Under the pieces are notes generated by a model. It did no database searches. It had not been told where the DNA came from and saw only the letters and a list, made by a program, of their open reading frames with translations. Source: an uncultured Granulosicoccus sp. (lineage in GTDB: Bacteria; Pseudomonadota; Gammaproteobacteria; Granulosicoccales; Granulosicoccaceae). From it: DNA of 60,051 bases. Positions 1 through 8,698 of this stretch are shown here, one piece after another. The translations under genes and the position numbers were made by a program. Position 1 is the first letter of the stretch, and every line of letters begins with the position of its first letter. Location of the stretch: contig CALKLO010000021.1 of assembly GCA_937991945.1 (NCBI GenBank), positions 1 to 60,051 on the forward strand, in the 5' to 3' direction.

Positions 1-1118
1 GCAGCAATACGAAACGCGTGAGCGGCCATCGTGCTCAATGATTTACGTCGACCTTTTTCAAGTGAACGCATCATCTCCAAACTGGCAACGTGCACAGACT
101 CAATAGAATTAGGCGCTTCGGAAGCTACGTAATATTCCATAACAGGAAGATTGATATGCACTTCATGAACTGCTTTTCCGCGCCTGCCGGAGAGTCGTTC
201 AAGCTTGCGAGAATCATCAAGAGCATCGCGTACAGCCATCAATAATGTATTTCTTAATGGCTCACGTAACGCGTAGTGATCGACTCCATTCAATTTAAAC
301 GCAGCAATCGTTAGCTCGTAATGCTTTTTAAGCATGGGGCGTTCTGGGAATTCGCAGGAACAATCGACCCCCACTGCACTGAGCTCACTGCGCATGTCTG
401 CATCCATAAAGCTGATGACTTTATCGCCTGCAGCTCTGGCTACAAGACGTAAACGACTCGCTTGGATAGCCGCAATAGCGGTGGCTATTTCAGGTGTCGG
501 CGGCTCAGGTATTTCTAGCTCGCCGGTGACAGCCTCATTGAAAGCCAACAGGTAGTCATTAATAGCCACGACCAATTTAGCCACCGAATCGCCAAACCAA
601 GTAAACACATACGTGCTGTCTACAATTTCGTTGTCTTCAGTTGAGAAAGCCCCGTACCGATGTGCCTTGCCGTAAGAATCTTGCAGCATGGTGGCAACGA
701 TAATGTCATGCGACATGGAAGGCATGCCTTTGCCGTGTGTGCCGTACAACCGAACGCCCAATAAAATATTGGCTGACAACACAGCCTGATGGATTGTCGG
801 CTCCAACTTGGGCAGTCGGTTAGTGTTGATTAGCTGCTCTCGGCCTGCCCCTCTAATATCGAGCTCGGCCGGACAGATTGTTTCTGGGTCAATATCCTGG
901 TTGGAGAAAAACTCGGTCGCTAGGATGTCTCTACCGCGCTGTGTTTCAAACAAGCGCTCGGGCAGCGAGGACAGAGGCACGAAGTGCTCTACCTCCTTGG
1001 CAATCCAGTTGCGTGACAAGGTGCCCGCAATTACGCGCTCCATATCAGAGGTTCCGGCAAGAACACCGTAGGCTCTGACGAGCTTGACTAAATCCGTGAG
1101 CGGGTATGAGCGCGCCAC
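1..1118 (-). CDS. Unrecognised protein, partial (runs off left edge)
   Basis: An open frame on the minus strand runs without a stop from just after the histidine kinase gene to the left edge, about 370 codons. It is therefore a real gene whose C-terminus lies outside the window. I chose the GTG at 1118 (reads M-A-R-S-Y-P-L-T-D), preceded by GGAA with a 9-base gap; a GTG at 1169 in the same frame is the alternative. The product looks soluble, with no signal peptide or membrane segment. It contains G-T-H-G-K-G-M-P-S-M-S-H near the middle and an R-R-G-K-containing basic stretch later. I do not recognise the family. It lies 3' of the response regulator and kinase on the same strand, so it may be part of that operon. 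Confidence 0.7.
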   Translation of the reverse strand, partial: MARSYPLTDLVKLVRAYGVLAGTSDMERVIAGTLSRNWIAKEVEHFVPLSSLPERLFETQRGRDILATEFFSNQDIDPETICPAELDIRGAGREQLINTNRLPKLEPTIHQAVLSANILLGVRLYGTHGKGMPSMSHDIIVATMLQDSYGKAHRYGAFSTEDNEIVDSTYVFTWFGDSVAKLVVAINDYLLAFNEAVTGELEIPEPPTPEIATAIAAIQASRLRLVARAAGDKVISFMDADMRSELSAVGVDCSCEFPERPMLKKHYELTIAAFKLNGVDHYALREPLRNTLLMAVRDALDDSRKLERLSGRRGKAVHEVHINLPVMEYYVASEAPNSIESVHVASLEMMRSLEKGRRKSLSTMAAHAFRIA

Positions 1119-1254
1119 AATGACAATTTCCAGTGAATGAATCTGACTAGTCTTAGAGGATAGCAACACATCGACCGAATGAAATGTAACTTTCAGTGAC
1201 CAGCTGAACCGTAATGTTTCATCGGCGTGTCTAAGCCCTAAACGCTCGACCCCG

Positions 1255-3423
1255 TCACCCTTTTTTCACGGCGGGTAATTGAACTTCAAAGTGACTGCCT
1301 TGCATTGCCTCCGAGTGGACTCGAATGTCGCCTCCAGATCTGCGTACGATGCCGTAGCTTACCGAGAGACCTAAGCCCGTGCCTTGTACCTTTCCATGCG
1401 TAAAAAATGGATCAAAAACGCGCGGCAAATGCTCACGCTCAATACCACAGCCCGAATCTCTAACCGATACAACGACATGGCGCTCATCCATATCGTAGGT
1501 ACTGATATCGATGTGCTGAACCTCTTCCAGCGAAACTCCTGCATTGCCAAGGTCGTTGTTTTTTTGACGAATAGCGTCCGTTGCATTGGTAATCAAGTTA
1601 ACCAACACCTGCTGTAATTCTTGGCGATCGATGAGCGCTAAACGCGACGCTGAGTAAGACTGGCTGACGTCAATGGATTGCCCTTCAAATTCATGCAGCA
1701 ACATGCGCAAGGTATCGTCAACAACCGAATCCAAATCAACTGGCGCAATCGGGGACTGCTCGTAGTCCATCTGCATTGGGCTAATGTCGGAGCGAATACC
1801 TCCACTTGAAAGTTTCGCGTCGCCCCCCTGTACTTCAGATCTGGAATATTGTAGAAGCCTGTCTGTAATAGAGCGAATACGATAAACCTGCTCAATAATA
1901 AGGTCGATTTCTGTTTGCACGTTTTCTCGGGAGTCGCCAAGGTCGGCAACTAATACGTCCATGTTGCCCAAAATGACGGCTGTCGGATTATTGATTTCAT
2001 GAGCCACCCCTGCCGTTAGCTCACCCAATGCTGCCAACTTTTCCGCATTCGCCAATTGCTGGCGTGTCTGGTGTAGTAAATCAATCGAATCGTGAAGGCG
2101 CTGATTTTGCGTCTCTAGTTCAGCGGTACGATGCTGCACCTTATCTTCCAGAACAGCGGCATCGTGCTCTATGCGCTCACGGTGTGATTCGAGCGTATCC
2201 AACATGGCATCGAACTGTAACGCCAACTCACCAATTTCATTGGGCGAGGATATGGGACCAATGCGCTCGTGTTGGCCAGCAGCTGTTGCGCGTACCACGG
2301 ATGTCATTGTCTCGATTGGCGTGAATATAGATCGAGCTCCCATTATGGCCGCACCGACTGCTAACAAACTGCCCCCTAAAACCAGAGCGGAAAGCACCGC
2401 AATGGCTTTAATGAGCTCGGCTCGGAAAGGCGCCTCGAGGTAACCGGCGTATAACATTCCAACCCGTTGCCCCGCGACATCGAGGATGGGTTCATACGCT
2501 GAAATGTACCAGTCGTTCACAACAAAAGCCCTGTCTATCCAAGACTCACCACGTGCCAACACGGCATCCCGAACTTCTACTGACACGCGAGTACCTAGCG
2601 CTCGAGATTCATCTCGTTTGGGCACGTTGGTGGTTATTCGAACATCTTCAAGAAATACCGTAACGGTGCCTCGACTGCCTGGCGCAAGGCTGCCGGGGCC
2701 ATAAACCAAGTCTCGAATTTCGTCTACAAATTCGAAGTTTCGATTTAACAACAGCCCGCCCTCAAGAATGGCTATGCGTTCGTTAAGGTTGTTAAACACC
2801 GGTTGAAGCGTTCTGATAATCATCGCTCTGTCTTCTGCGACGCGACTACTCGGTGCAGCACGAGCGGTGGCCACTAATGGCAGTATGACCTTCGAAGCCA
2901 CGATGTGAGGCTCACGCTGCCAATCGATGGCCACGTATATCTCAATACCGGTCATGCCCGATGGCGAAATAGTTTGTTCAGATGCCATCAACTGATCAGT
3001 CAGCGGTGACTGTCTAATACTGTGTGATGCCCACCCATCCGCTTCCAGTATTTGCCCTCCATTGGCCGAGAGTAGTTTGACGAAATCGAAGTTGTACGCT
3101 GATCGATAGCTATCGAGTAGTTGGCTTAATGCCTTAGCGTTTTGTGTCGTTAACAACTCAGACATTTGCGAGCTAGTGGCTAACGCTGACAGAATTTGTT
3201 GGCCATCTTTTTGTATGCGCTGGAAGCTTTCACCTGCAACACGAAGGTCTGTATTAACCTTGGTAAATAACTGCTCGTAGGTGTAGTCCGTTGACCATCT
3301 GGATGCTAACAACACCACCGTCCCTGTCAGCAGTAGCAGCGGCACCAACACCAAGGCAAGCAAGCGATATCGTAAATTCGAAAACCGTTTGAGGAAAAGC
3401 TTGGCTTGGGTTTTTTGAGTCAC
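1255..3423 (-). CDS. Cache/HAMP sensor histidine kinase
   Basis: A membrane sensor kinase of 722 residues. TM helix 1 spans about 18-42, a periplasmic Cache-like sensing region about 45-335, TM2 about 338-362, then HAMP to about 415 and a coiled coil to about 465. The HisKA H-box AGVAHEINNPTA puts the phospho-His near 475. The HATPase domain has N-box NLITNATDAI, G1 DSGCGI and G2 GTGLGLS, so every catalytic motif is intact. The region near 525-560 is a hydrophilic insertion between HisKA and HATPase. The response regulator gene ends 17 bases upstream on the same strand, so the two form a pair with the regulator transcribed first. The ligand is unknown; Cache domains of this type usually bind small organic acids or amino acids. 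Confidence 0.9.
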   Translation of the reverse strand: MTQKTQAKLFLKRFSNLRYRLLALVLVPLLLLTGTVVLLASRWSTDYTYEQLFTKVNTDLRVAGESFQRIQKDGQQILSALATSSQMSELLTTQNAKALSQLLDSYRSAYNFDFVKLLSANGGQILEADGWASHSIRQSPLTDQLMASEQTISPSGMTGIEIYVAIDWQREPHIVASKVILPLVATARAAPSSRVAEDRAMIIRTLQPVFNNLNERIAILEGGLLLNRNFEFVDEIRDLVYGPGSLAPGSRGTVTVFLEDVRITTNVPKRDESRALGTRVSVEVRDAVLARGESWIDRAFVVNDWYISAYEPILDVAGQRVGMLYAGYLEAPFRAELIKAIAVLSALVLGGSLLAVGAAIMGARSIFTPIETMTSVVRATAAGQHERIGPISSPNEIGELALQFDAMLDTLESHRERIEHDAAVLEDKVQHRTAELETQNQRLHDSIDLLHQTRQQLANAEKLAALGELTAGVAHEINNPTAVILGNMDVLVADLGDSRENVQTEIDLIIEQVYRIRSITDRLLQYSRSEVQGGDAKLSSGGIRSDISPMQMDYEQSPIAPVDLDSVVDDTLRMLLHEFEGQSIDVSQSYSASRLALIDRQELQQVLVNLITNATDAIRQKNNDLGNAGVSLEEVQHIDISTYDMDERHVVVSVRDSGCGIEREHLPRVFDPFFTHGKVQGTGLGLSVSYGIVRRSGGDIRVHSEAMQGSHFEVQLPAVKKG

Positions 3424-3440
3424 GAAATAGGCATCGTTAG

Positions 3441-4847
3441 TTATGATGCTTCGTCAGCGCTGTGCCATAAAGTTTGTTTTCTTTCCAGCGTCTTTCGTGA
3501 CACACCCAGCAATCTTGCAGCAGCCGACTTGTTGTTGTTAACAGAATCTAGAACCAATTCAATGTGTGCTCTTTCAACAGCTTCCATTGTCCAATCTAAT
3601 GGGTAACCAGATTCATTCCATGCAGGGGTGTCAGTTGTGTTGCGCAAACTATCCATTGGCAACGATCCAAGCAACAAGGTACGTTCAATAACATTTCGTA
3701 ACTCTCGTACATTACCGGGCCATGAATATTCGTTAAGCACTTCCCAGTCTTTATGCAACAGATCTACGCACTCTAATCTCATTTCGGATGAGAGTCGCTC
3801 CATGAAATAGTTCGCTAGCAACTGTAAGTCATCGCCTCTGTCCCTCAACGGAGGAACCTTTATCGATAGCACGTTAAGCCGATAGAGCAAATCGCTGCGC
3901 AGGATACCGGACTCATCTAACGGCTCTATATTTTGGCTAGTAGCCGCAATAAGTCGAATATCAACAGGGATATCACGCCCACCCCCTACCGGTCTTACTA
4001 GTCCAGTCTCTAGACACTCTGCGAGTTTCGATTGCACTCTTTCAGGTAAACAACCTACCTCATTTAAAAATAAAGTCCCCTTGTCGGCGTGCACAAAAAG
4101 CCCATCGGCATGATGCAGTTTTGCTGTCTCACTACCGTCGGTGATACCAAACAATTCTTGCTCAAAGTCGTCTTCATTAAGACTGGCGCAGTTGAGCGAA
4201 ACGAACGAACCGCTGCGGCGACTCATTGAATGTATAGCTCGAGCAATGATGGCCATACCGGTACCCGTTTCGCCTTGGATAAGGACTGGGGATTGTATCG
4301 GTGCTGCGCGTTGCGCTAACGTCAACATTTGCTTCATGACATCGCTGCTTGCCACCAAACCACTGTCATCTTGCATCTGCTGCAACTGTAATCGCAGTAA
4401 GGAATTTTCCCTTAAAATTTGACGTCGCAAAAGCGTTCTTTGCATAGACAGCAGCATTTGCTCAGTGCGAAACGGTTTCATAATGAAATCATCTGCCCCA
4501 TTGCGCAAAGCGGCTATGGCCATTTCTAAATCAGCATAGGCCGTCATGTAGATAACGTGGGTTCGAACACCACGCTCGCGCAATTTACTCATCCAATCTA
4601 AACCCGATAACCCAGGCAATCGAATGTCCACTAACAACATGTCGAAGTGATATCGCAACCTTAAGGCCTCGGCCTCTTCAGCACTTCCAGCAACCTCTAA
4701 CAAGGCGCAGCGATTCTCTAACGCACGCTTTAAAAAGTTACGCATGCCAGGCTCATCATCAACGACCAAGATGGCCGCTGATTTCAACAAGCGATTGAAC
4801 TCAAGATCGTCGTTGACATCGTTTTTAGGATGATTAGACGACTGCAC
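3441..4847 (-). CDS. NtrC-family response regulator with degenerate AAA+ domain
   Basis: 468 residues: receiver domain (about 24-135), AAA+ domain (about 165-395) and a C-terminal Fis-type helix-turn-helix (about 430-460). The receiver is complete, with the acidic pair VDDE, the phospho-Asp in LLVDIRLPG near 74, and K in IMKPF. The AAA+ module is damaged at decisive points. Walker A reads GETGTGM, with Met replacing the invariant Lys. Walker B reads LFLNEVG, with Asn replacing Asp. The sigma54-contacting GAFTGA loop is replaced by ITDGSETAK. The DLLYRLNV and PPLRDR regions remain. It probably still binds DNA and receives phosphate from the adjacent kinase but is unlikely to hydrolyse ATP or activate sigma54 in the usual way. 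It may act as a sigma70-type regulator or repressor (inference). Confidence 0.9.
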   Translation of the reverse strand: MQSSNHPKNDVNDDLEFNRLLKSAAILVVDDEPGMRNFLKRALENRCALLEVAGSAEEAEALRLRYHFDMLLVDIRLPGLSGLDWMSKLRERGVRTHVIYMTAYADLEMAIAALRNGADDFIMKPFRTEQMLLSMQRTLLRRQILRENSLLRLQLQQMQDDSGLVASSDVMKQMLTLAQRAAPIQSPVLIQGETGTGMAIIARAIHSMSRRSGSFVSLNCASLNEDDFEQELFGITDGSETAKLHHADGLFVHADKGTLFLNEVGCLPERVQSKLAECLETGLVRPVGGGRDIPVDIRLIAATSQNIEPLDESGILRSDLLYRLNVLSIKVPPLRDRGDDLQLLANYFMERLSSEMRLECVDLLHKDWEVLNEYSWPGNVRELRNVIERTLLLGSLPMDSLRNTTDTPAWNESGYPLDWTMEAVERAHIELVLDSVNNNKSAAARLLGVSRKTLERKQTLWHSADEAS

Positions 4848-5031
4848 TATTTTGTACTCAGATTTTTCACAGCGAGCTTGGAGCGTTATTGTTATCCATA
4901 GACGGTCATTCTACGGGCAGCAGCGTATCAACACCAGATTGACGTCACGATGATCTGTCGCAAATGCGGACCTTACCTCTGATTGCACCTAACAGGCTGT
5001 GCCGAACAATCTAGCCACCTACTTCCCGTCA
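4848..5031. other. Intergenic region between regulator and nth
   Basis: 184 bases without a coding signal. It should hold the promoter of the two-component operon. I could not identify a convincing -35/-10 pair or a terminator by eye. Confidence 0.4.
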
Positions 5032-5787
5032 CTACTTAGCGACTTTAGAGGGTACTTTTTTCTTAGCTTGTGACGGTTTTTTAGACGATTTCTTTTTAGA
5101 TGTTTTGCGCGCATATTTAGCAGCGCCGCTGGTTCCCGCAACTTGTGCCTCTTTTAACACCGTCTTAGGTTTGTAATCGCATAGGTCACTGACCGAACAC
5201 TCAGGGCATTTCGGCGTACGAGCCAAGCAGACATAACGCCCGTGCAAGATTAACCAGTGATGGGCGTCCAGCAAGTACTCCTTGGGGACAAACTTAAGCA
5301 ACTGCTTTTCAACAATCAGCACATTTTTACCAGGCGCTAAACCTGTGCGGTTAGAGACTCTGAATATATGCGTATCCACCGCCATGGCAATATGTCGAAA
5401 CGCGGTATTCAAAACAACATTGGCTGTCTTTCGCCCTACTCCCGGCAATGCCTCTAGCGCCTCCCTGTCTTCAGGTACGCAACCATCGTGCAATGTGCAT
5501 AACCGCTCACAGGCTGCAATAACGTTTTTGGCCTTAGTGTTGAACAACCCTATTGTGCGAATGTAAGGCGTTAAGCCTTCAACACCCAGAGCGAAAATAG
5601 CCTCTGGTGTATTGGCGACAGGATACAAAAGTCGCGTTGCTTTGTTCACGCTGACATCCGTTGCTTGCGCCGACAATATGACGGCTATCAACAACTCGAA
5701 AGCATTGCTGTATTCCAGCTCAGTTTTCGGCTCAGGGTTAGCCGCTTTAAAGCGGCTGAACATAGCTTCGCGCTTGTCAGAATTCAT
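5032..5787 (-). CDS. nth: Endonuclease III (base-excision repair)
   Basis: DNA glycosylase / AP lyase that removes oxidised pyrimidines. The helix-hairpin-helix LPGVGRKTANVVLN carries the catalytic Lys, and AVDTHIFRVSNR carries the catalytic Asp. The C-terminal [4Fe-4S] ligands are C-x6-C-x2-C-x5-C (from CLARTPKC to SDLC). At 251 residues it is about 40 longer than the E. coli enzyme. The extra length is a Lys/Ser-rich tail after the cluster (about 207-251), probably an unstructured DNA-binding extension. It stands alone, with its promoter in the gap shared with the divergent gene at 6144. Confidence 0.96.
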   Translation of the reverse strand: MNSDKREAMFSRFKAANPEPKTELEYSNAFELLIAVILSAQATDVSVNKATRLLYPVANTPEAIFALGVEGLTPYIRTIGLFNTKAKNVIAACERLCTLHDGCVPEDREALEALPGVGRKTANVVLNTAFRHIAMAVDTHIFRVSNRTGLAPGKNVLIVEKQLLKFVPKEYLLDAHHWLILHGRYVCLARTPKCPECSVSDLCDYKPKTVLKEAQVAGTSGAAKYARKTSKKKSSKKPSQAKKKVPSKVAK

Positions 5788-6143
5788 AGCAGTAAATGTG
5801 CGGGTACAACTATTGAGATGATCATTATAGTGCAGCGGCCTATGGGCGTTACTTTAAGGTTATTTGCGCAGTTACGTGGCAATTTGCGTTACGCCAAGCA
5901 TGTTACAGCGTCAGAAAAACAACACACCTAAAAAATGCATAAAACTGCGCTATTCCACTGCTGCTATGGGTTGCCTTTCTTCGATATCATGTTACATTGC
6001 TTAAATGCATTACGAGTTAATTGGAACGTCGTTAACTCAATATTGAGAAGTATGAAAGGAAGTTGTGCGAGTGGCTTCCCCAAGTTAAAAACGCTGATTC
6101 GTCCCACTTCCCGCCAAGCTCAAAGTCAGGTACAACCCACCAG
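5788..6143. other. Divergent intergenic region
   Basis: About 355 bases between nth (minus) and the next gene (plus). It must contain both promoters. A short plus-strand frame at 5935-6198 has no plausible protein character and overlaps the next gene, so I left it out. If that gene instead starts at the TTG at 6063, the region is shorter. Confidence 0.4.
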
Positions 6144-7313
6144 ATGCACAGAACGTCACAAACGGAAGGCCAACCTCAACCTGACCAACGTCAAATAATT
6201 GATGCGTTAAGCGCGGTGCTTGAATCAGACAAATTCACTGCGGCTCCTCAAATGTCAGCCTTCCTAAAGTACGTGGTTGAGCAGGCAGCTTCCGGCAACA
6301 TGACTCGCATCAAGGCTTACACCGTAGCTATTGACGCCTTAGGTAAACCTGACTCTTTCGACCCACAGAATGATCCTGTTGTTAGGGTTTTGGCGGGCAG
6401 ACTTAGAGCGGCACTGGCCTCTTATTACGAAGCACATCCGGATACGGATATTCGCATTACCATGCGACCGGGCTCCTACGTCCCTTCGTTCATTTTTCGC
6501 TCGTCAATTAAGCAAGCTGAAAAAGCTCACGCGGCATCCGACAATAATCCGGCAACACTGAGCACGGTTAATACACAGGATGCAGCGCCGATTAGCACCC
6601 ATGCGAAAACTCAGCACGCAAGAACGAACCAAAATGATTCTCACGCTCGCGTAGCGACAGTAGAACCCGAAGCGCTGTCCAACCAAACGACTGCAAAACC
6701 AAACGCTGCACAGATAAGCAACACGGACAACAACGACCGTGGTGCATTGATACGCTGGATGTTTCGATTACCAACCGTTGGAATTGCATTAGCTGCTGTA
6801 GGCTTTTTCGTTGGAACGCAACTGACCAACTACCGCGTTCAATCAGCTACACAGCCTGCCGTATCTTCAGCCGCTACAGCGGTTGAGCCCAGTGTGCCTA
6901 TGCGAGACAGACCCGGAAAGGTATCTCTTTTTATAAGCGCTCTTGATCAGGGGAATTCTCTCAATGATCAGTTAAACACTATGATAAGCGGCGTTTTCTC
7001 TGAATCAGAGGAACTGCGCGTGTATCGGATTTTAGAGACAACTAATGTTTCGCAGCACTGGCCTGAGGACTACCTTGTATCAGTCGATGTACTTCCCTTG
7101 CCCAGCGAAACACGCGTCAGTATTCAATTAGTAGAGGCGCAAACCGGCAGAATCAGCCATGCGGAAAACCTCTCTTTAAGTAAACAAGCTTCAGAAGGAC
7201 TCAGTGCCGGTGAGTTTGACACCATTACACAATTTGCTCGCGACCTCGTTAGTGACGAGGGTCCGTTGTTTAATGATTATCGGATAAAACAAACTGTCGC
7301 TAATGCCCAGTGA
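6144..7313 (+). CDS. Single-pass membrane protein with cyclase/TPR-family N-terminal domain
   Basis: About 389 residues from the ATG at 6144. A TTG at 6063 would add 27 residues, but AAGGA lies too close to it and those residues look unconserved. The N-terminal region (about 15-120) carries SFDPQNDPVVRVLAGRLR followed by a GSYVPSF motif. This module is known at the N-terminus of alphaproteobacterial adenylate-cyclase/TPR proteins and resembles a winged-helix effector domain. A Thr/Asn-rich linker, one TM helix (about 207-227) and a C-terminal TolB/FlgO-like domain (LFISALDQGNSLND, then RVSIQLVEAQTGRI) follow. There are no TPRs or cyclase domain, so it is a stripped-down family member. Cytoplasmic DNA binding with periplasmic sensing, as in ToxR, is an inference. 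Confidence 0.75.
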   Translation: MHRTSQTEGQPQPDQRQIIDALSAVLESDKFTAAPQMSAFLKYVVEQAASGNMTRIKAYTVAIDALGKPDSFDPQNDPVVRVLAGRLRAALASYYEAHPDTDIRITMRPGSYVPSFIFRSSIKQAEKAHAASDNNPATLSTVNTQDAAPISTHAKTQHARTNQNDSHARVATVEPEALSNQTTAKPNAAQISNTDNNDRGALIRWMFRLPTVGIALAAVGFFVGTQLTNYRVQSATQPAVSSAATAVEPSVPMRDRPGKVSLFISALDQGNSLNDQLNTMISGVFSESEELRVYRILETTNVSQHWPEDYLVSVDVLPLPSETRVSIQLVEAQTGRISHAENLSLSKQASEGLSAGEFDTITQFARDLVSDEGPLFNDYRIKQTVANAQ

Positions 7314-7330
7314 CTTAGCGACATTTTTTT
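7296..7330 (+). terminator. Rho-independent terminator overlapping the stop codon
   Basis: A perfect 8-bp stem, GTCGCTAA (7296-7303) with TTAGCGAC (7315-7322), is followed by seven T from 7324. The loop contains the TGA stop of the upstream gene, so the last codons form one arm. Confidence 0.75.
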
Positions 7331-7402
7331 GACTTAAATTAAGCACTACAACATCTTGCAGTAGTAATTACTTAGTACAACCTGGGCAGCCCAACATTTC
7401 GT

Positions 7403-7438
7403 CTTAGACTGGACTATAGCTTTGAGCTGGAGTCTAAG
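7403..7438 (+). promoter_or_regulatory. Inverted repeat just upstream of a start codon
   Basis: CTTAGACT (7403-7410) and AGTCTAAG (7431-7438) form a perfect 8-bp inverted repeat with a 20-base spacer, ending two bases before the ATG at 7441. It could be an operator or a translational hairpin. Its function is unknown. Confidence 0.35.
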
Positions 7439-7440
7439 GC

Positions 7441-8388
7441 ATGAGCCTATTACCGGAATCCCAAATCGGGATCTGGCTAAATACGCCAATTAAATTCATT
7501 GATACGAGATCAAATAAACAATCTCGTGTTGCGCAAAACGATTCTGACTGGGGTTTGGCGTCTGTGGCTAATAGCCGCCACTCAAACGCAACAGACGTTG
7601 AGTTGAGCTCAATGTTTTTCAATAGGACTACCGCTGCCCGAAGACCTCTATCCGGCGAGCAATCAGTCGAACACAACCCGTCGAGAACTCTCTACGCCCA
7701 CGTAAAGTACAATTTACTGTGCGATGTTTTGTGTCGTCATAATTTATTAGAGAAGCAATCTGATGCTTCTTACAAGCTTACGACCCTCGACTTGGGATGC
7801 TCGCAACAGCTTATTCGACGTCATTTAAAAAAGCGCATTGCAGACTTGGACTACGTGGGGCTTGACCGCTTGCCTCTCGTCTATCCTGATTTGTTGAGCG
7901 ACCTTACTCACTCCGAGAGCAGTGAAGCATTCTCATTGATACAGCCCAACACCGTCATGGCATTGGATGTTATATCCGAGCTTCACACGTCAGTCGGTGA
8001 TTTACAGCAAACGCTCGCCCAATGGGTTACCGCAAGTAAGGACACCGCACCTTTGTTTTTATTTACTGTCCCGCAAAACGGCAAGTCTGAGTCAGACAAA
8101 CTGACGATGAACTCCGAGGAATGGCAAGCCTTACTGGAGCGACACTTCGTTATAGAAGCGGTGCACAGTATTGGCTTTTTATCAGCGCTACCCTACTGGC
8201 TAGGAAGCAACGATAGAGTGCGTGAACCTAGTTGGACGCAGCGACTACTGGACGTGCTTAAAGAGCCGATGTACAACTCCCCCGTACTCAAGAGCATTGA
8301 TCTGATTATGACCAAAGCATTGGGAAAAGTAGGCTTTCTACGACGCTACTCTCACAGTGTATTGTTTGTTGCTCGCGCTAAGACTTAG
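7441..8388 (+). CDS. Methyltransferase-like protein (class I SAM fold)
   Basis: 315 residues. The stretch TTLDLGCSQQLIRRHL (about 112-127) looks like motif I of a class I SAM methyltransferase (D-L-G-C). DYVGLDRLPL follows as a motif II-like acidic end of beta2, and TVMALDVISELHTSVGDL resembles motif IV/post-I of ubiE-type enzymes. The first about 90 residues match no known domain that I recognise. The substrate is not predictable. No operon partner is evident: a terminator lies upstream and a convergent small gene downstream. The annotated start has no strong ribosome-binding site, so a later start is possible. Confidence 0.6.
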   Translation: MSLLPESQIGIWLNTPIKFIDTRSNKQSRVAQNDSDWGLASVANSRHSNATDVELSSMFFNRTTAARRPLSGEQSVEHNPSRTLYAHVKYNLLCDVLCRHNLLEKQSDASYKLTTLDLGCSQQLIRRHLKKRIADLDYVGLDRLPLVYPDLLSDLTHSESSEAFSLIQPNTVMALDVISELHTSVGDLQQTLAQWVTASKDTAPLFLFTVPQNGKSESDKLTMNSEEWQALLERHFVIEAVHSIGFLSALPYWLGSNDRVREPSWTQRLLDVLKEPMYNSPVLKSIDLIMTKALGKVGFLRRYSHSVLFVARAKT

Positions 8389-8410
8389 AGTCTAACGACA
8401 ACCTTTCTCA

Positions 8411-8629
8411 CTAGTAGGAAGAGTTATTGGCTTGATCGGGATGAATCTCATCAGCAACTTCGTCAGGATCCACATCGTTCATTAGCAGGACTTCTCTAAC
8501 GAGCTCAATATCGTCGATAATTTGCTCTACCCTGCCTGGGAAATCAAACTCATTGACATCGTTTGCCTGCGGCATATAGCAGAAAGCGGTTTTGAGCGCG
8601 GTCAAGGATTGCTCGTCTAATGAACTCAT
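8411..8629 (-). CDS. Small acidic hypothetical protein
   Basis: 72 residues, strongly acidic in the C-terminal half (IIDDIELV, DVDPDEVADEIHPD). The ATG is preceded by AGG with a short gap. There is no signal peptide or membrane helix. I do not recognise the family. It lies immediately downstream of lexA on the same strand, 70 bases away, so it may be co-transcribed with it. That would make SOS control possible, but this is only inference from position. Confidence 0.55.
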   Translation of the reverse strand: MSSLDEQSLTALKTAFCYMPQANDVNEFDFPGRVEQIIDDIELVREVLLMNDVDPDEVADEIHPDQANNSSY

Positions 8630-8698
8630 AAGTACCTGCTAGTGGTTAGTGAATGATTGATAGTCGCAAAATTTTAACCACTTTTAACGGCAATATCA

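Noticed and set aside
5935-6198. Plus-strand frame of 87 codons between nth and the membrane protein gene
   Set aside because: It overlaps the better-supported gene at 6144 in another frame, has no recognisable domain, and its Cys/Leu-rich start looks random.
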